NCBI GenBank assembly: GCA_019633425.1
Contig: WSUB01000026.1
Location: forward strand, 62,001 to 126,000
Length of the DNA stretch: 64,000 nt
DNA from: Tulasnella sp. 424
Taxonomy: Eukaryota; Basidiomycota; Agaricomycetes; Cantharellales; Tulasnellaceae
Direction of reading: 5' to 3'
Position numbers and translations under genes: made by a program. Below the pieces are notes generated by a model. It searched no databases. It was given only the letters and a program-made list of their open reading frames with translations, and was not told the DNA's origin. This document shows, piece after piece, positions 1 through 10,923 of the stretch. Each line of letters begins with the position of its first letter. Within the stretch, counting starts at the first letter, position 1.

Positions 1-900
1 CGGTGGTTTCAGGGCGGCGTACCCTCAGCCTCTCGAGTTCCGCTAAGTGAAGCACCCTCCTCGAATCGTTTTCCACCTCACGGGCGAAACTGTCCACCTT
101 ATCATGGTCATCGTCGTGGGGGATGTTCGCCGCGAGGATGTCCTTCCACTGCAGTGAGTCCAGCGGAAGTGAGACGGGAGGTTTGTGTGAGTTCGCAGTG
201 GGGATGCAAGTCGATGATGATGGGAGAGCTTGAGCAGAGGTATCCGAGACGTCGCGTATTTCGTGCTCTTGGTCTCTGGAAACCGGACACCCAGGAAATC
301 CAGATTCAGTGCCCGACGGTTCATCCGGGACTGGAGACGGTGGCGATGGTGGCGGATGTTGTAGGACTGCAGGGGAAGGCGCTGTGGACGGATCGACGGC
401 AAGTAGGTCCCAAACGGGGATAGGGCCCATTTCGGGGTCGTCTACTCCCACTGGAATATGCATATCAAACTCGAGGCAATAGTCTGGTGAGATCGAAAGA
501 GTTGAAAGATATTGGTTTATCGAGTCTTGGATAGAGTCCGTTCCCGTCCGTCGTATTGGTTCTTGGTGCGCAGAGGGTCTCGGGTCGACTGAAGCGAGCT
601 TCGTTCGGGAGGATATTCTAACGTAGACCGTTATGTATATACCCCACTTCAATACCCGTAGTACGAATCTCTCGCTTGGGTTTCGGGCACCCAGGTCGCC
701 GCGGCAAAATTGCAGCCACCGGCATGCCTTTTCGGAAATCCCGAGCGCGTCACACATGCAGTCGGTATGAGCCGTGCAAGCCATCATCTGCCATTGTGTA
801 CTCGAGCAATATTGATACTTCGTAAATACTAGCCGAGCCAATCACATTCTGGCAGTCAATGAGAAGACTATTCCACCTGGAACGGCTTCACGCTAGAATG
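1..900 (-). pseudogene. Hypothetical gene, left copy (partial at window edge)
   Basis: This stretch is a diverged second copy of the hypothetical minus-strand gene at 4342-5180. Both share, in the same order, a segment reading GIYxxxYVRxSSRT, a splice junction leading into DYCLExDMHI, a proline-rich stretch, and a basic C-terminal part. In this copy the reading frame after the proline-rich stretch is shifted relative to the right copy and the upstream part carries stops, so it looks decayed. The 3' end is cut by the window edge. I recognise no domain. It lies just downstream of the Sec14 pseudogene, as the right copy lies downstream of the intact Sec14 gene, so the two genes were duplicated together. 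Confidence 0.4.
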
Positions 901-1233
901 CACTCGCACTGAAACGGAGTCAGTGATAACTTCAGGTTAGTCGTTTACATCGAGCAGGAAACCGTGCGAGCAATGCGCCACTGGTCAAATGTGGTAAGGG
1001 CCCGACACCACCAGCCGGGTGCAGTCGAATGTCAACGAGGAGCAGCTCTAGTGTGTATTTACCATACGAAACAGAATTAATTTATATCGCAAGAGTTGCA
1101 AGATAAGCATCATTCCTTATCAAATTCGCTCAAATTCCGATTTTCGACCGTCATGAATGGAATCCAAAAACCGCTCAGGAAACGCCAACGCGTCACAGCC
1201 CGCATCACTTTCAAGACACTATCACCGCACCAC

Positions 1234-2738
1234 TCAGCCCAGCCACTTTCGCGGCTTCTTTCTCCCCAGCCAGGTCCTGTCCAAGAACAACTTTCTATCC
1301 CGAATCTCCCAAGGCCCTCGGGGCACGTCCCCCCTATTGTCTAAATCCGGCCTGCCGTCCAACTCCCATTCCAATTCACCACCGTATCGGGTTGGCAAGT
1401 TTTCGGCGGGTATTTCCGATGTTAGGAGGTGGAGCTGATTGTGTGAAAGGACTCTGGACGTGGATTTTGCGGTGGGTGTTTGCGTCAGACCAAACCTAAG
1501 CGGTCGGGTAAATGTTAGGGAGCGGGAAGGTAATTTGACCGTTGGCGGTCGGTAAATGAGTCTCAATAGAATAGAGAGGCAAGCGATCAAGATTGACCTT
1601 CGGCCACCCCCACAGTCGAAAGAACGCCGGAGCATTTACGATCCAGGACATACCCATCGTTTCCGGGAAGTTGGCATTGACAAAGACTGATGCCTGTTGG
1701 AGGTGGGTGCGGAGGGAGCACATGATGGAGAATGAGACACCTGTGTCGGGGCAAATTTGATTTGATTTTGGGAGGTTTGAGGTTCGAGGGACGGTTGCAA
1801 TTGTGTTGGAAAATGTCAAAGAACATGAGCAAGAACGAAACGGGAAATTGGGAAGGTGGCGCCGTACCTTCGAGATCGACGTCCCATCTACGGGTATTGG
1901 ATATGAAAGCAACGGGAGGGTCGAGCAGAGTGGGGCAGTTCCGCGGATGAGGAGTTCGTGAAGGACGGTTCTGTTCAATCGTCGGAGATAAGCAAGATGA
2001 GAGCGCCTCCACCAAAGAGAGGAAAGACGGTGTGCGTACATAGTTTCATATCGCTTCTCCTAGGGAACTTTGTTGATGTTCGACATTCGCTTAGCACGCA
2101 GTGAAGCCAGTCTGAAGCCGCGAATGGGGTAGCCCATCTTGAACACATATTATGTAAGTTGGCTTAAAGGTCCTCATAATACCAAGAGGTAAGGAGACAA
2201 CGGATATACGTACCCTGTCCATTCTGCCAACCCACATTGGATACCAGACTGAGCGTCAGAGAATTCATTTACGTAGCTATACATAATAGAGGTCGTCGAA
2301 GTCCATTTGCTTCGCTCATGCTTCACGGTCTGAAAAGTGTTTCAGGGCTTTTGCGGGGTTGAATTAGCGAGCGCGCAGAAAGCGGCTGCGGTGAAGATTG
2401 GAAAGTGACATGCAGTTGAGGATGACATTTAGAGATTTTGGACTGAGGCGGCGAATTACGATATCAGACTCAGAATAACGTAGCGTCCGTGTGTGATGTG
2501 CGATGGCTTCCTCGACCCATTCTCGTCACCAAGGTCATACAGACCAGCCGCTTGTAACCGGGCTTTAAACTCTTGCAATGCGAGCTCTTGATCGTGTGTG
2601 AGGTGACCTACCCGTCCGAGGAGGGAATATTGTGGAGCAGATTGCTGGGTTCAGTTTAAAAAACTTGTTCTATTAGTATTTTCTTGGCACTCTGGTACTT
2701 ATTGCGGGCGACGTTGGATGTACTTGATTTTGTGCCAT
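1234..2738 (-). pseudogene. Sec14-like (CRAL-TRIO) lipid transfer protein, decayed left copy
   Basis: Co-linear with the intact gene at 5624-7107, with the same start (MAQ, ATG at 2736-2738), the same intron positions and the same C-terminal motif IPAENLPTRYGG. Several lesions are visible. A TAA at 2364-2366 replaces the Gln codon of RFLRARQFNP, with further stops in the following exon. A roughly 10-nt deletion just before the conserved VDLEG segment (near 1880) shifts the frame. A further deletion removes about a dozen residues after the GRPDLD segment near the C-terminus. It cannot make the full protein unless heavily re-spliced. The family binds or transfers phosphatidylinositol and related lipids between membranes; this copy is most likely non-functional. 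Confidence 0.75.
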
Positions 2739-3235
2739 TAATGCTACCCCGCAACGATAATGGTCGGGAGAGTCAGAGACGAGCTACAGCAGAATAGAGA
2801 GTACTTTGTGCGGGTTGAAATAGAATTGTTGAGGAGTGCGGGAGAAACCGAGTTCGTGAATCCCGAGGCTTACGCATAGGCTCGGAACACAAATTAGACT
2901 CGCTTACCAATCTGATCTCCGCGGGACATCGCACAAGATGGAGAAACGGTGGGAACGAGCCTACAAGCAAATCAGAGCAAGCGGCGTGTTTGTCATCACA
3001 GAGTTAGAATGCCGAAGTTGCCGAACCTCCCCAAAAGCACCCTTCGCTCCTTGCCCCTACCTGGAAAGCATTCCAAAGATAAGCTGGAATCGAGGAGGAA
3101 AATCACGAGCATTATTATTAGCACCAGGAGATCCCAACAGACGTTCGAATAATAGAGGATGTCAGTTGCGAAACCGTTAAAGGATGAAGACCGATATTCT
3201 AACCCGGAGGTCTGCGTTCAGGCCATCCAGTTTGC
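2739..3235. repeat. Sec14 upstream block, left copy
   Basis: This intergenic stretch is the 5' flank of the Sec14 pseudogene and matches 7108-7570 upstream of the intact copy. A well-conserved stretch ends with a segment containing ATTATTATTAGCACCAGG and CAACAGACGTTCGAATAA. Homology stops near 3160, exactly where the right copy runs into the start of the MON1 gene, so the left unit has lost its MON1 partner. I see no convincing coding exon of its own. Confidence 0.6.
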
Positions 3236-3239
3236 TTGA

Positions 3240-3681
3240 GAGCGCTCGTTACCGTAGTTCCTCCCTTTCGCCTTCCACATGCTGGCTACGATGGATTAGG
3301 CCGCACATCCTGGATTGATGACCTGCCTGAGAGATATTTCCCCGAAATATCAGTGCAGTATCCAAGAAGGGCGAGTAGTACTGACAAAGAAGGTGCTTAC
3401 CAAGGCGTTCGCCGGAGAATCGTGATGCGGCAGCCAGTGTAGCTCGTGGCTTTGTGCCAAAATCCGTCCCACCAAGCGGAACGACACTGAAGAGCGATGG
3501 GAGAGTCTCATGTTGCATCCTCTCGAAGAGTTCGAGGAGCGGCTTTCCTTTGCTTATCCGTCCCTCTGCGGAGACTGCCAGAGTGCGATCAAGCGTCGGA
3601 CGCAAGCATTCCGAAATAGCCTCGTCCAGCGCTTAGCGGACATTTTTAGGCTCGGTGCCGCTTCCGCTGCTATTGGCATGT
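3240..3681 (+). pseudogene. BTB/POZ protein C-terminal relic (plus strand)
   Basis: Plus-strand remains of the C-terminal half of the BTB protein family whose intact member is at 53624-54640. Recognisable pieces are LPFAFHMLATMD (family LPVAYYALATME), interrupted by a TAG, and later LMLHPLEEFEERL followed by a spaced Cys pair and LVQRLADIFRLG (family LLTHPLEELEF.. and LAQLFRLE). The BTB domain itself is missing. It is the only BTB relic in the window on the plus strand, so it may come from a second, more distant BTB gene rather than from the module repeated further right. Confidence 0.55.
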
Positions 3682-4341
3682 AACCTACCTCCTCTAGGTA
3701 AGAAATATGGAATTAGTCGGAGACTTAAGTTTGTAATGACGTTCGCATGTGTGGTAATGTGATAACGACTTGAATTAAACGCACCCCGAACGGCTGGACC
3801 GATGTCGCGAAGATAAGTGAAAGGAACATTTAGACTGTATGGAAACCGAATCATGTACCAGATTACTGGGGAACCCTATCGGCTAATCCTGAAAACGTTA
3901 GCTCGTTATCGTACGCCAACAGCCCGGAGACCCAGGAAGAGTTCACAAGCTAACAATCCCAATATAAATACCGAGAAGCGCCCGATTTCTGTCTTCAGCG
4001 CCACTGCCTTCAGGCCGTGAAAGGCCATAATGATCGAGCCATGCGGTGAGCTCAACTGCGGACATGGCCGCGATTTGCAAGGATGATGTAATTGGGCCGT
4101 TATACCCCTGAAGCAAAGAGCGCTGGTCAGCTGATATCGTGCAAGATTTTTCCAGGGAGTGACAGATAAAAATCAAATACGTACAGCAGGACCTTTCAAG
4201 CCGTTCACATTTGGTACTGCAGCTAACGGCTGGCCACTAATATTGGCAAGGCGGTTGTGCTCCTATTGGCCGGGCATGGGTATTCGGCGAGGGGCCTAGT
4301 TAGCCGTCCGAAAGTTTCCCCTTACCCGTGGGGCTTTAGTG
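3682..4341. other. Intergenic, no gene recognised
   Basis: No exon with family similarity was recognised. One minus-strand open stretch near 3943-4176 has a plausible amino-acid composition but no motif, no clear splice signals and no counterpart elsewhere in the window, so it is left uncalled. Confidence 0.5.
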
Positions 4342-5180
4342 TCAGGACGGGCGTACCCTCAACCTCTTGACCTCCTCCAAGTGACGCACCCTCCTTGTAT
4401 CGTTCTCTACCGCACGGGCGAAATCATCCAGCTCCCCATCGTCTTCCCCGTGGTGCGGTAGGTTCGCTGTGAGGATATCCTTCCATTGTGGTGCGTCGAG
4501 TGGGAGTGAGACGGGAACTTTGAGTGAGTTCGCTGCCGGGATGTGAGGGGAACCTTGAGCGGGGGTGTCCGAGATGCCGTGTACAGTTTCGTGCTTCTGG
4601 TCGTCGTCGTAATCCCGGAAACTCGGAAATCCATGATCGAAGTGCGAAGATTTATCCGAGGCAAGAGATGATGGTGGTGGTTCATCTGGCGGGTGCTGCG
4701 GGAGGGGAGGGGCCATGGACGGATCGACACTGACTGGGGTCGAAACCGGGAAAGGGCCCGCCTCAGGGTGGTCCGCTGTCGCGATGATATGCATGTCAGA
4801 CTCGAGACAATAATCTGGTTAGATCGAAAGGGCTGAAATATATTGGGTTATCGAGTATTGCTGGAGTGTGGTCCCATTCGTCGTGTTGTTTTTTGGCACG
4901 GGGGAATGTCGCAAAGCGAGTGTTGGTTCGGGAGGACTTGCGAACGTAGATCGCTGTATATATACCATCTTCGATCCCTGCAATATTCATCTCTCGTTCG
5001 AGCCTAGGAAAATTCCGGAGGAGGGCCTTTTCGCAAACCTCGAGAGCGTCACGCATGTCGTCGCAGCCGACATATTTTGGTTGCCATTCTGGATTTCGAA
5101 CAATGCATCAAAAAGAGCCGAGCCAATCACATTTCGGCAGTCAATGACAAAGCTCAATCCACGGGAAATGGCGTCGCACT
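4342..5180 (-). CDS. Hypothetical protein downstream of Sec14 (minus strand, exon limits uncertain)
   Basis: A gene of unknown function. The last exon is open from about 4820 to a stop at 4342. It reads a proline-rich segment (PPLPQHPPDEPPPSS), a DAPQWKDIL segment, and a charged C-terminus ending in VKRLRVRPS. An upstream exon (about 4870-5056) reads GIYTAIYVRKSSRTN. The junction is best placed at an acceptor giving YCLESDMHI, because the left copy at 1-900 conserves exactly that join. Further upstream the frame VIDCRNVIGSALFDA is also shared with the left copy, so the gene probably starts upstream of 5056. It is about 440 bp downstream of Sec14 on the same strand. No domain was recognised. 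Confidence 0.4.
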
Positions 5181-5623
5181 AGCGGCCTCGCAATACCCAT
5201 GGAAAGACGTCAGCGATGACGTCATGTGAGAACAAGTCAATCAAGCGCGATTCAGGGCTCTTGAGATCAGCATCAGCTAAAATCTGTTCAAAACAATCTC
5301 TACTTATCATACTTACATAAAGTACCTAATGACAAACGCTGGGTGTCTCGGTGGCACGTTGGTCGTTGACGACGAACAAGAAACCGTGCGAACAATGCGC
5401 CGCCAATAAGTGCTCGACGCCGTTAGCTGAGTGCGACCGAACGACAACTACTAGCAGCTCTAGTATGTGTTTCCCATACAAAGAAAATTATTCTAGATCA
5501 CAAGAGCCTTAAGTTACGCATCATGCCCCCACCTCCTTAACCCAATTCCCGATCTTCCACCGCCATGGATGGACTCCAACAACTCCCTAGGGAGCGCAGA
5601 CGCGCCACAACTCTGACCCCGCC
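5181..5623. other. Spacer between Sec14 and the hypothetical gene
   Basis: This short intergenic stretch holds the 3' flank of Sec14 and the presumed promoter or 5' exon of the hypothetical gene. Parts match the equivalent stretch of the left copy (about 900-1230). No separate gene is seen. Confidence 0.45.
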
Positions 5624-7107
5624 TCACTTCTCCGTACCATTCACCTCCATCATTTTCACCTCTCCTTTCTCTCGAGCCAGATCCCGTCCAAGAATAACCT
5701 TCCCATCCCGAATCTCCCAAGGGCCTCGGGGCACCTTCCCCCCAAAGTCCTTCATGATTTCCTTCGCTCTATCGTCCAAGTTTGGTCTGTCGTCAAACTC
5801 CCATTCCAGCTCACCACCGTATCGCTTTGGCAGGTTTTCGGCGGGTATTTCCGACGTTAAGAGGTGGAGCTGATTATGTGAGAGTACGTGGATTTTGCGG
5901 CGAGTGTTTTCGTCGAACCAAACCTGAGATCATTTGGGCGTGGGCGGTCGGTAATGACTCTTAATAACGAGGCAAATGATCGAGACTAACCTTCAGCCAT
6001 CCCCACACAGTTGAGAAGAATGCTGGAGCATTCACGATCCACGTCATGCCCATCGTTTCCGGGTAGTTGGCGTTGGCGAGGACCGATGCCTGTTGGAGGT
6101 GCGTGCGAAGAGACCACATGAGGGAGAACGAGACACCTGTGTCGGGGTAGGTTTGATTTGATTTTGGAAGGCCAAAGTTCGGTAAATGCAACGGAACAAT
6201 GAGCAAGAACGAAGCGGGCCACTGGGAAGGTGACGACGTACCTTCAAGGTCGACTATGGTCGTCGTCCCATCCACGGGTGTTGGATATGACATAGACGGG
6301 AGCATCGAGCAGAGCGGGGCAGTTCCGCGGATGAGGAGTTCGTGAAGGGCAGTTCTGTTCAACCGCCGAAGATAAGCCAGCTTTCAATAAAGCGAGCAGA
6401 GACACTATGCGTACATAGTTCCGTATCGTTGCTCCAAGGGTATCTTGTTGATGCTCGATATTCGCTTAGCATCCAGTGAAGCCAACCTGAAGACGTGAAT
6501 GGGATAGCCCATCTAGACACAGCCTACGTCAGCTCGTTCTCAAAACGATACATGATACCCAGGGACAAGGAGATAACGGATATACACACCCTGTCCGTCC
6601 TGCCAACCCACATCGGATACCAACACTGGGCGTCAGAGAATTCATCTACGTCGTAGTTATTATAGAGGTTGTCCAGGTCCATTTGCTTCCCCCATGCTTC
6701 ACGATCCGAGAACTGTTTCAAGGCTTTTGGTGGATTGAATTGGCGAGCGCGTAGGAAACGGCTGTGGCGAAGATTCAAAGGTGCAATGCGGTTGAAATTG
6801 AGAGTTAGGAATTTTGGACCGAAGCGCCGAAGTAACATATTAGACTCACAGTAACGTAGCGTCCGTGTGTGAAGGCTTTCTCGACTCATTCTCATCACCA
6901 GGATCGTACAGGCCAGCCGCTTGTAACCGGGCTTTGAAGTCTTGCAATGCGAGTTCTTGATCGTGTGTGAGGTGACCTATGTGTCCGAGGAGAGAATACT
7001 GTGGAGCGGATTGCTGGATTCATTGAGAAACGTGTTCTATCAGTACTTGGGCTTGGCACTTCGGCATTTATCGCGAACGACGTTGGACGTACTTGATCTT
7101 GTGCCAT
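5624..7107 (-). CDS. Sec14-like CRAL-TRIO phosphatidylinositol transfer protein
   Basis: The seven exons I can place are 7107-7093, 7013-6850, 6761-6590, 6512-6415, 6354-6242, 6136-5991 and 5923-5624. They sum to 1008 nt (335 residues plus stop), the usual size for fungal Sec14 proteins. The N-terminus MAQDQ splices into a Gln-rich run and GHIGHLTHDQEL, then RFLRARQFNP (CRAL-TRIO N domain). The lipid-binding core has TIVDLEGVSFS, ANANYPETMGM, WIVNAPAFFSTVWGWLK and IPAENLPKRYGG, all family hallmarks. The apparent stop after GTMYA in genomic sequence lies inside an intron (GTACGC to GAACAG) that keeps frame in both copies. The family exchanges phosphatidylinositol and phosphatidylcholine at Golgi and endosomal membranes. 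The lipid bound here cannot be told from sequence. Confidence 0.87.
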
Positions 7108-7566
7108 TAATGCTACCAAAGGTGGTGAGAGTCAGAGACGAGCTATTGCAGAATGGAGAGGACTTTGTGCAAGTTGAAATGGAATTGCTGAGGAATGCGG
7201 GAGAACCATGCCGGGCGCCGAGTCCGCGAATCCCGAGGCTTACGCATAAGCTCGGAGCACAAGAGAGGCCCCCGCATGCGGAAGGAGAGTGGAGGTGTGG
7301 GAACATAACGGCGTCATTGGCTGTGAGTCAACGCCACAAGCAAGTTAGATCAAGCGGTGTCTTTGTCATCACGGAGCTACAATGCCGAAATTGCCGAACC
7401 CTTCTTTCCCAAGCGTAACCAAACCTCCCCGCACGCAAGCACGCCTCACTCCGGATCCTTGCCCTTAACTGAGAAGCATTCTAAAGATTAACTGGAATCG
7501 AAGAGGGAAATCAAGAACATTATTATTAGCACCAGGAAATCCCAACAGACGTTCGAATAACAGGGG
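7108..7566. promoter_or_regulatory. Divergent intergenic region between Sec14 (-) and MON1-like (+)
   Basis: This 459-bp region separates two divergent genes and must carry both promoters. Large parts match 2739-3160, the equivalent region of the left unit. No individual promoter element was identified with confidence. Confidence 0.4.
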
Positions 7567-10360
7567 ATGTCTTCCTTCCCAGGGGAACGACTCGCAGCCC
7601 CATCTCGTCTCGATACTTTACGGCGACAATCGACATCAACATCCCTACGGTCATCGCGCTCCGCACTCGACCTTCTAGCAGGCTCAAGCTCCCATTCTCA
7701 AGGCCATGCCACAACCGCACTCGCCTCCGACCCAATGGCAAGCTACGTTGGCACCCCATCAGTCGCAAGTTCAGCTAGCTCAGTTGTGAACGTAAGCGTC
7801 GATGATGGCGGGTCCGGAAGTGGCATGGTTGTGACGGGAGGAGATGCATTGGAAGTGGAAGGGGAGCTGGTCGTACCATCAACAATCGCAACCGCCGACG
7901 GTGGAGACGTCAACACCGCTTTGAAAGAGACGTTGAAGAAGACTTTGATGCAATCCAACGGTGGGTGACTTCAGTTTCGTCTCCGCTGAGGAATCCTTCT
8001 CGCTGAGATCGTTCAATGTATTGGAAAACCCCCCTCGTAAAGCAAAGATATGACACAACGAGCAAAACAAGATCGGTCGTTCAGTTTGGTTGGAGGAACC
8101 CAGACGCCCATAAACATCGCTGCTACCGCCACAGCATCGATCCGCGCTTCTCCGCGAGTGTCTAAACCGCGGCAGTATTTCGTTTTGACAAGCGCTGGGA
8201 AACCTGTGTTCGTTAGGTGGGTAACCCCTTTTGCCCTCCAGGCTGACCGCTGAGAGGCAGCTTTTTGGCCGGAATCACCTGAAGTCGAAGAGGATCGTCG
8301 AAGACCACCGACGACGATATCACCAGTGCGATGGGCATCATGCAGGCTATAATATCCATTTATGCAGACGACGGGGACAAGATCCGGTGAGCTGGTTATC
8401 GCAGCTCTCCACCCGAACCTCTGACTAATTTGCACCCAAACTATAGTTGCCTCAACGCCGGTTCAACACGAATCACCTTCCTCCTGCGACCACCCCTATA
8501 CTACGTCTGTGTCTCATCGTGGGGTGAACCTGAATCCGTGGTATGGGTTGTGGTTCTCTGAGCTCAGTCCGTCGGCTTGAGGGATTGAAAACCATCCCAT
8601 AATAGACTCGCCTGCACCTTGAGTACCTGCACCTCCAGATTCTCAGCGTCGTCACTGGTTCGCAGCTCGCTCGAATATTCGAGAAACGAACCAACTTTGA
8701 CCTCCGGCGTCTCCTCGATGGTCAGCCTATCTCTCATTCCTGCGTTGCAACGTGTATTTACGCATGTCCACCCTCGGAAAATTTTCGTGTCGAATAGGAA
8801 CCGAGCGATTTCTCCACTCCCTCCTAACGCAACTTGAACTCGACATGGGAATGATCACATCGTCGCTCAACGTCGTTCGGATCGACCCTATGGTTCGGGC
8901 TAAAGTAGCCGAGGTGATGGTTCCGCCGAAAGATCTCAAGGCACGTCATCCTTGGAAGTCACGACCACTGAAAAGATTTAAAACTGACAACGAAGGTAAA
9001 TAGGATACACTCTACATTTTATTATTAGCGGATAGTCGTGTTGTTACTCTTGTCAGGCCAAAGAAACACTCCGTTCATCCTGCCGGTAATGTTTATCTCC
9101 GCTTTGGCCCTCGCCTCCACATCACCCCTGCTAATCGTTGCCCCCGCTACCCATAGACCTCCACATCCTCCTCAACACCCTCTCTCGTTCCTCCCTCTCA
9201 TCCGTAACTGGACCAGACGCGTCAACATGGTTACCCATTTGTTTACCGAAATTCAACCCAAACGGGTTCTTACACACCTACGTATCGTATCTGGTCGAGC
9301 CCGCCGTAGGTTCGCCTGAAGGAGAACGAACGGCAAGACCTGCGTTGGTGGCGCAGAGGACGAAACCTTTACTCGTTGCGACACCTAAGCAAAGCGGAAC
9401 GCAGGAGAGCAGGACGGCTAAAGCGGCGGAAGAAGTTTCATCGCCGACCAAGGAGGAAGGTGAAGATGAAGGAAAGGAGGCGCAGGATCGAACGTCCCCA
9501 GTGGACATCTCTGCGGACATCCCCATATCCACAAGTCAACAAGACCCTTTGAATACGGACGAAGCCGGGAGTAAGGAGACCTCAAAGGAAGGCCAAGAGG
9601 AGGGCGAGACCAAGAGCTCAGGTCCACCACCACCTGCTGCGACCCCAGTTCCCAAAGTCTCATTAGCAGTCGTAACGGCCGATAGGGAAGGGTTCGAGAA
9701 AGTGAGGGATTGGGCTTCAAAGGTTATCAATGTACGTCATCGTCAGTTCCCCTTCACCTTCGACTTTCTAAAGCGCTCCTCCCTCTTAGACACTCATCGC
9801 CACGTCCCTCCTCACGCCGGTCTTCACTGCCGCAAAAACTCAAGACATCCTTTGCACAACGCTCGGGATCCCCGGTCTAAGGCATTTCATCTACAAGAGT
9901 AGGAGTCACGTTCAACTAGTCGTACCGGGGTGGGAGGATCCGTATGCAGACCCGGACGAAAAGCGGAGGTGAGTTGACGTCTTTCTCCGAGGAGTGCGGA
10001 TGGAGAGCGCCTAAGCTTGGATTTGGCAGGTTGATCACTCTGTACCAAATCGTTCATGATGCTGTCCACGCCCGATCAGGTCAGCCTGGTGGGCCACTGA
10101 AGTTGTATTTTGTCAAAACGGAGGAGGAGTGTATACTCGGCTGGGTACGTCTTCCCAACATTCCCTACCCTCCCGTTTTCAATCACGAACCATCCTTTCT
10201 CTTTTCACTTCATATCTAGATCACAACGCCTTTCGAACTATACGTTACAACGTCTCCTAAGTTGCCAAAGAGTGCTGTCGTTAGTGCGGCAAACGCCGTC
10301 AGTCGTTGGGTGAAGAAGCACGAAGGGGAGTTAGTGTTAAGGGATGCCCCAGTATTCTGA
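7567..10360 (+). CDS. MON1: MON1-like vacuolar fusion protein, intact copy
   Basis: Mon1 pairs with Ccz1 to form the exchange factor that activates Rab7 (Ypt7) on late endosomes and vacuoles. Eleven exons can be placed: 7567-7960, 8048-8211, 8304-8386, 8447-8540, 8606-8720, 8798-8940, 9004-9085, 9157-9731, 9790-9968, 10030-10144 and 10220-10360. They sum to 2085 nt, 694 residues. Family motifs in order are QYFVLTSAGKPVF, GIMQAIISIY, FLLRPPLYYVCVSSWGEPE, HLEYLHLQILSVVTGSQL, LELDMGMI, VRPKKHSVHPADLHILLNTL, GPDASTWLPICLPKFNP, LGIPGLRHFIYKS, and a C-terminal SAANAVSRWVKKHE with terminal DAPVF. A Glu/Ser/Pro-rich low-complexity insert sits in exon 8. Intron 6 begins with GC rather than GT. This is the only MON1 copy here without visible damage. 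Confidence 0.87.
8941..9003 (+). other. GC-AG intron in MON1-like gene
   Basis: Joining VPPKDLK to DTLYILLLAD in phase requires an intron from GCACGT (8941) to AATAG (9003), a GC-AG intron of 63 nt. The degenerate copy near 26420 has the same GC donor, so it is not a sequencing slip, but that copy's acceptor reads AATAA. Confidence 0.7.
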
Positions 10361-10559
10361 ACCACTTGGATAACCTGGTACTGCAAATTCTCGGATTCTG
10401 CAGTTAATAAAACCGGAATTTCCATTCATATAGCCATGTGAAGTGTCTCTCTATCGGATAACTGCACTGACTTCTACCGTTTTGGGAGGAGAGGCTCGAA
10501 CAGATGAACGTTGAATAGCATCATGAGAGTTTAAATCAATATTTCGTAGGCAATAGGAG

Positions 10560-10800
10560 GGTCATATCCACAGTTACTCCAGCCGGAAGAACTGGGTCAA
10601 ACGATTCATCTCCTTTAGCTTTTACCCCCTTTGTCAACGTCCTTCTAGGATCCGAAAGCAAACGGCCGAGGATAGGCGATCGAGACAAAGCGCGGCATCG
10701 TGAGGCTGTTCACTCCATCCCATGGTCGCTAAGGCGTAAGTATGCGACAGGAAGGAACTGAGGTAGTTACAATCAATTGAGAATTAGATGATGTGAACGC
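10560..10800 (-). pseudogene. BTB/POZ protein C-terminal relic, module 1
   Basis: Minus-strand sequence similar in DNA to the 3' part of the intact BTB gene at 53624-54640 (the stretch covering the SSGW..CGY 3' end and the region around LATMEWSD and QFSID). An internal deletion joins the extreme C-terminus to the middle of the gene and the frame is broken. It sits between MON1 and KT-A, as the other BTB relics do in later modules. Confidence 0.6.
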
Positions 10801-10923
10801 AGAGAGGAAGAGAAATGCGAGAGGGTCGGGCAGGGCGCCAGAAATGAATGGATCGATTGTCTAAGATGATAGCGGTCCAGGGGGGGGAGGAGTGTCCTCG
10901 GAGTACGCCGTATTTGGCGAACA

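Noticed and set aside
3943..4176. Minus-strand open frame with a plausible composition (contains AAMSAVELTAWLDHYGL)
   Set aside because: No recognisable family, no clear splice sites and no second copy, so it is not called.
6400..6420. Apparent stop codon in the intact Sec14 gene (GTMYA followed by TAG)
   Set aside because: It lies in a 60-bp GTACGC..GAACAG intron that restores frame in both Sec14 copies.
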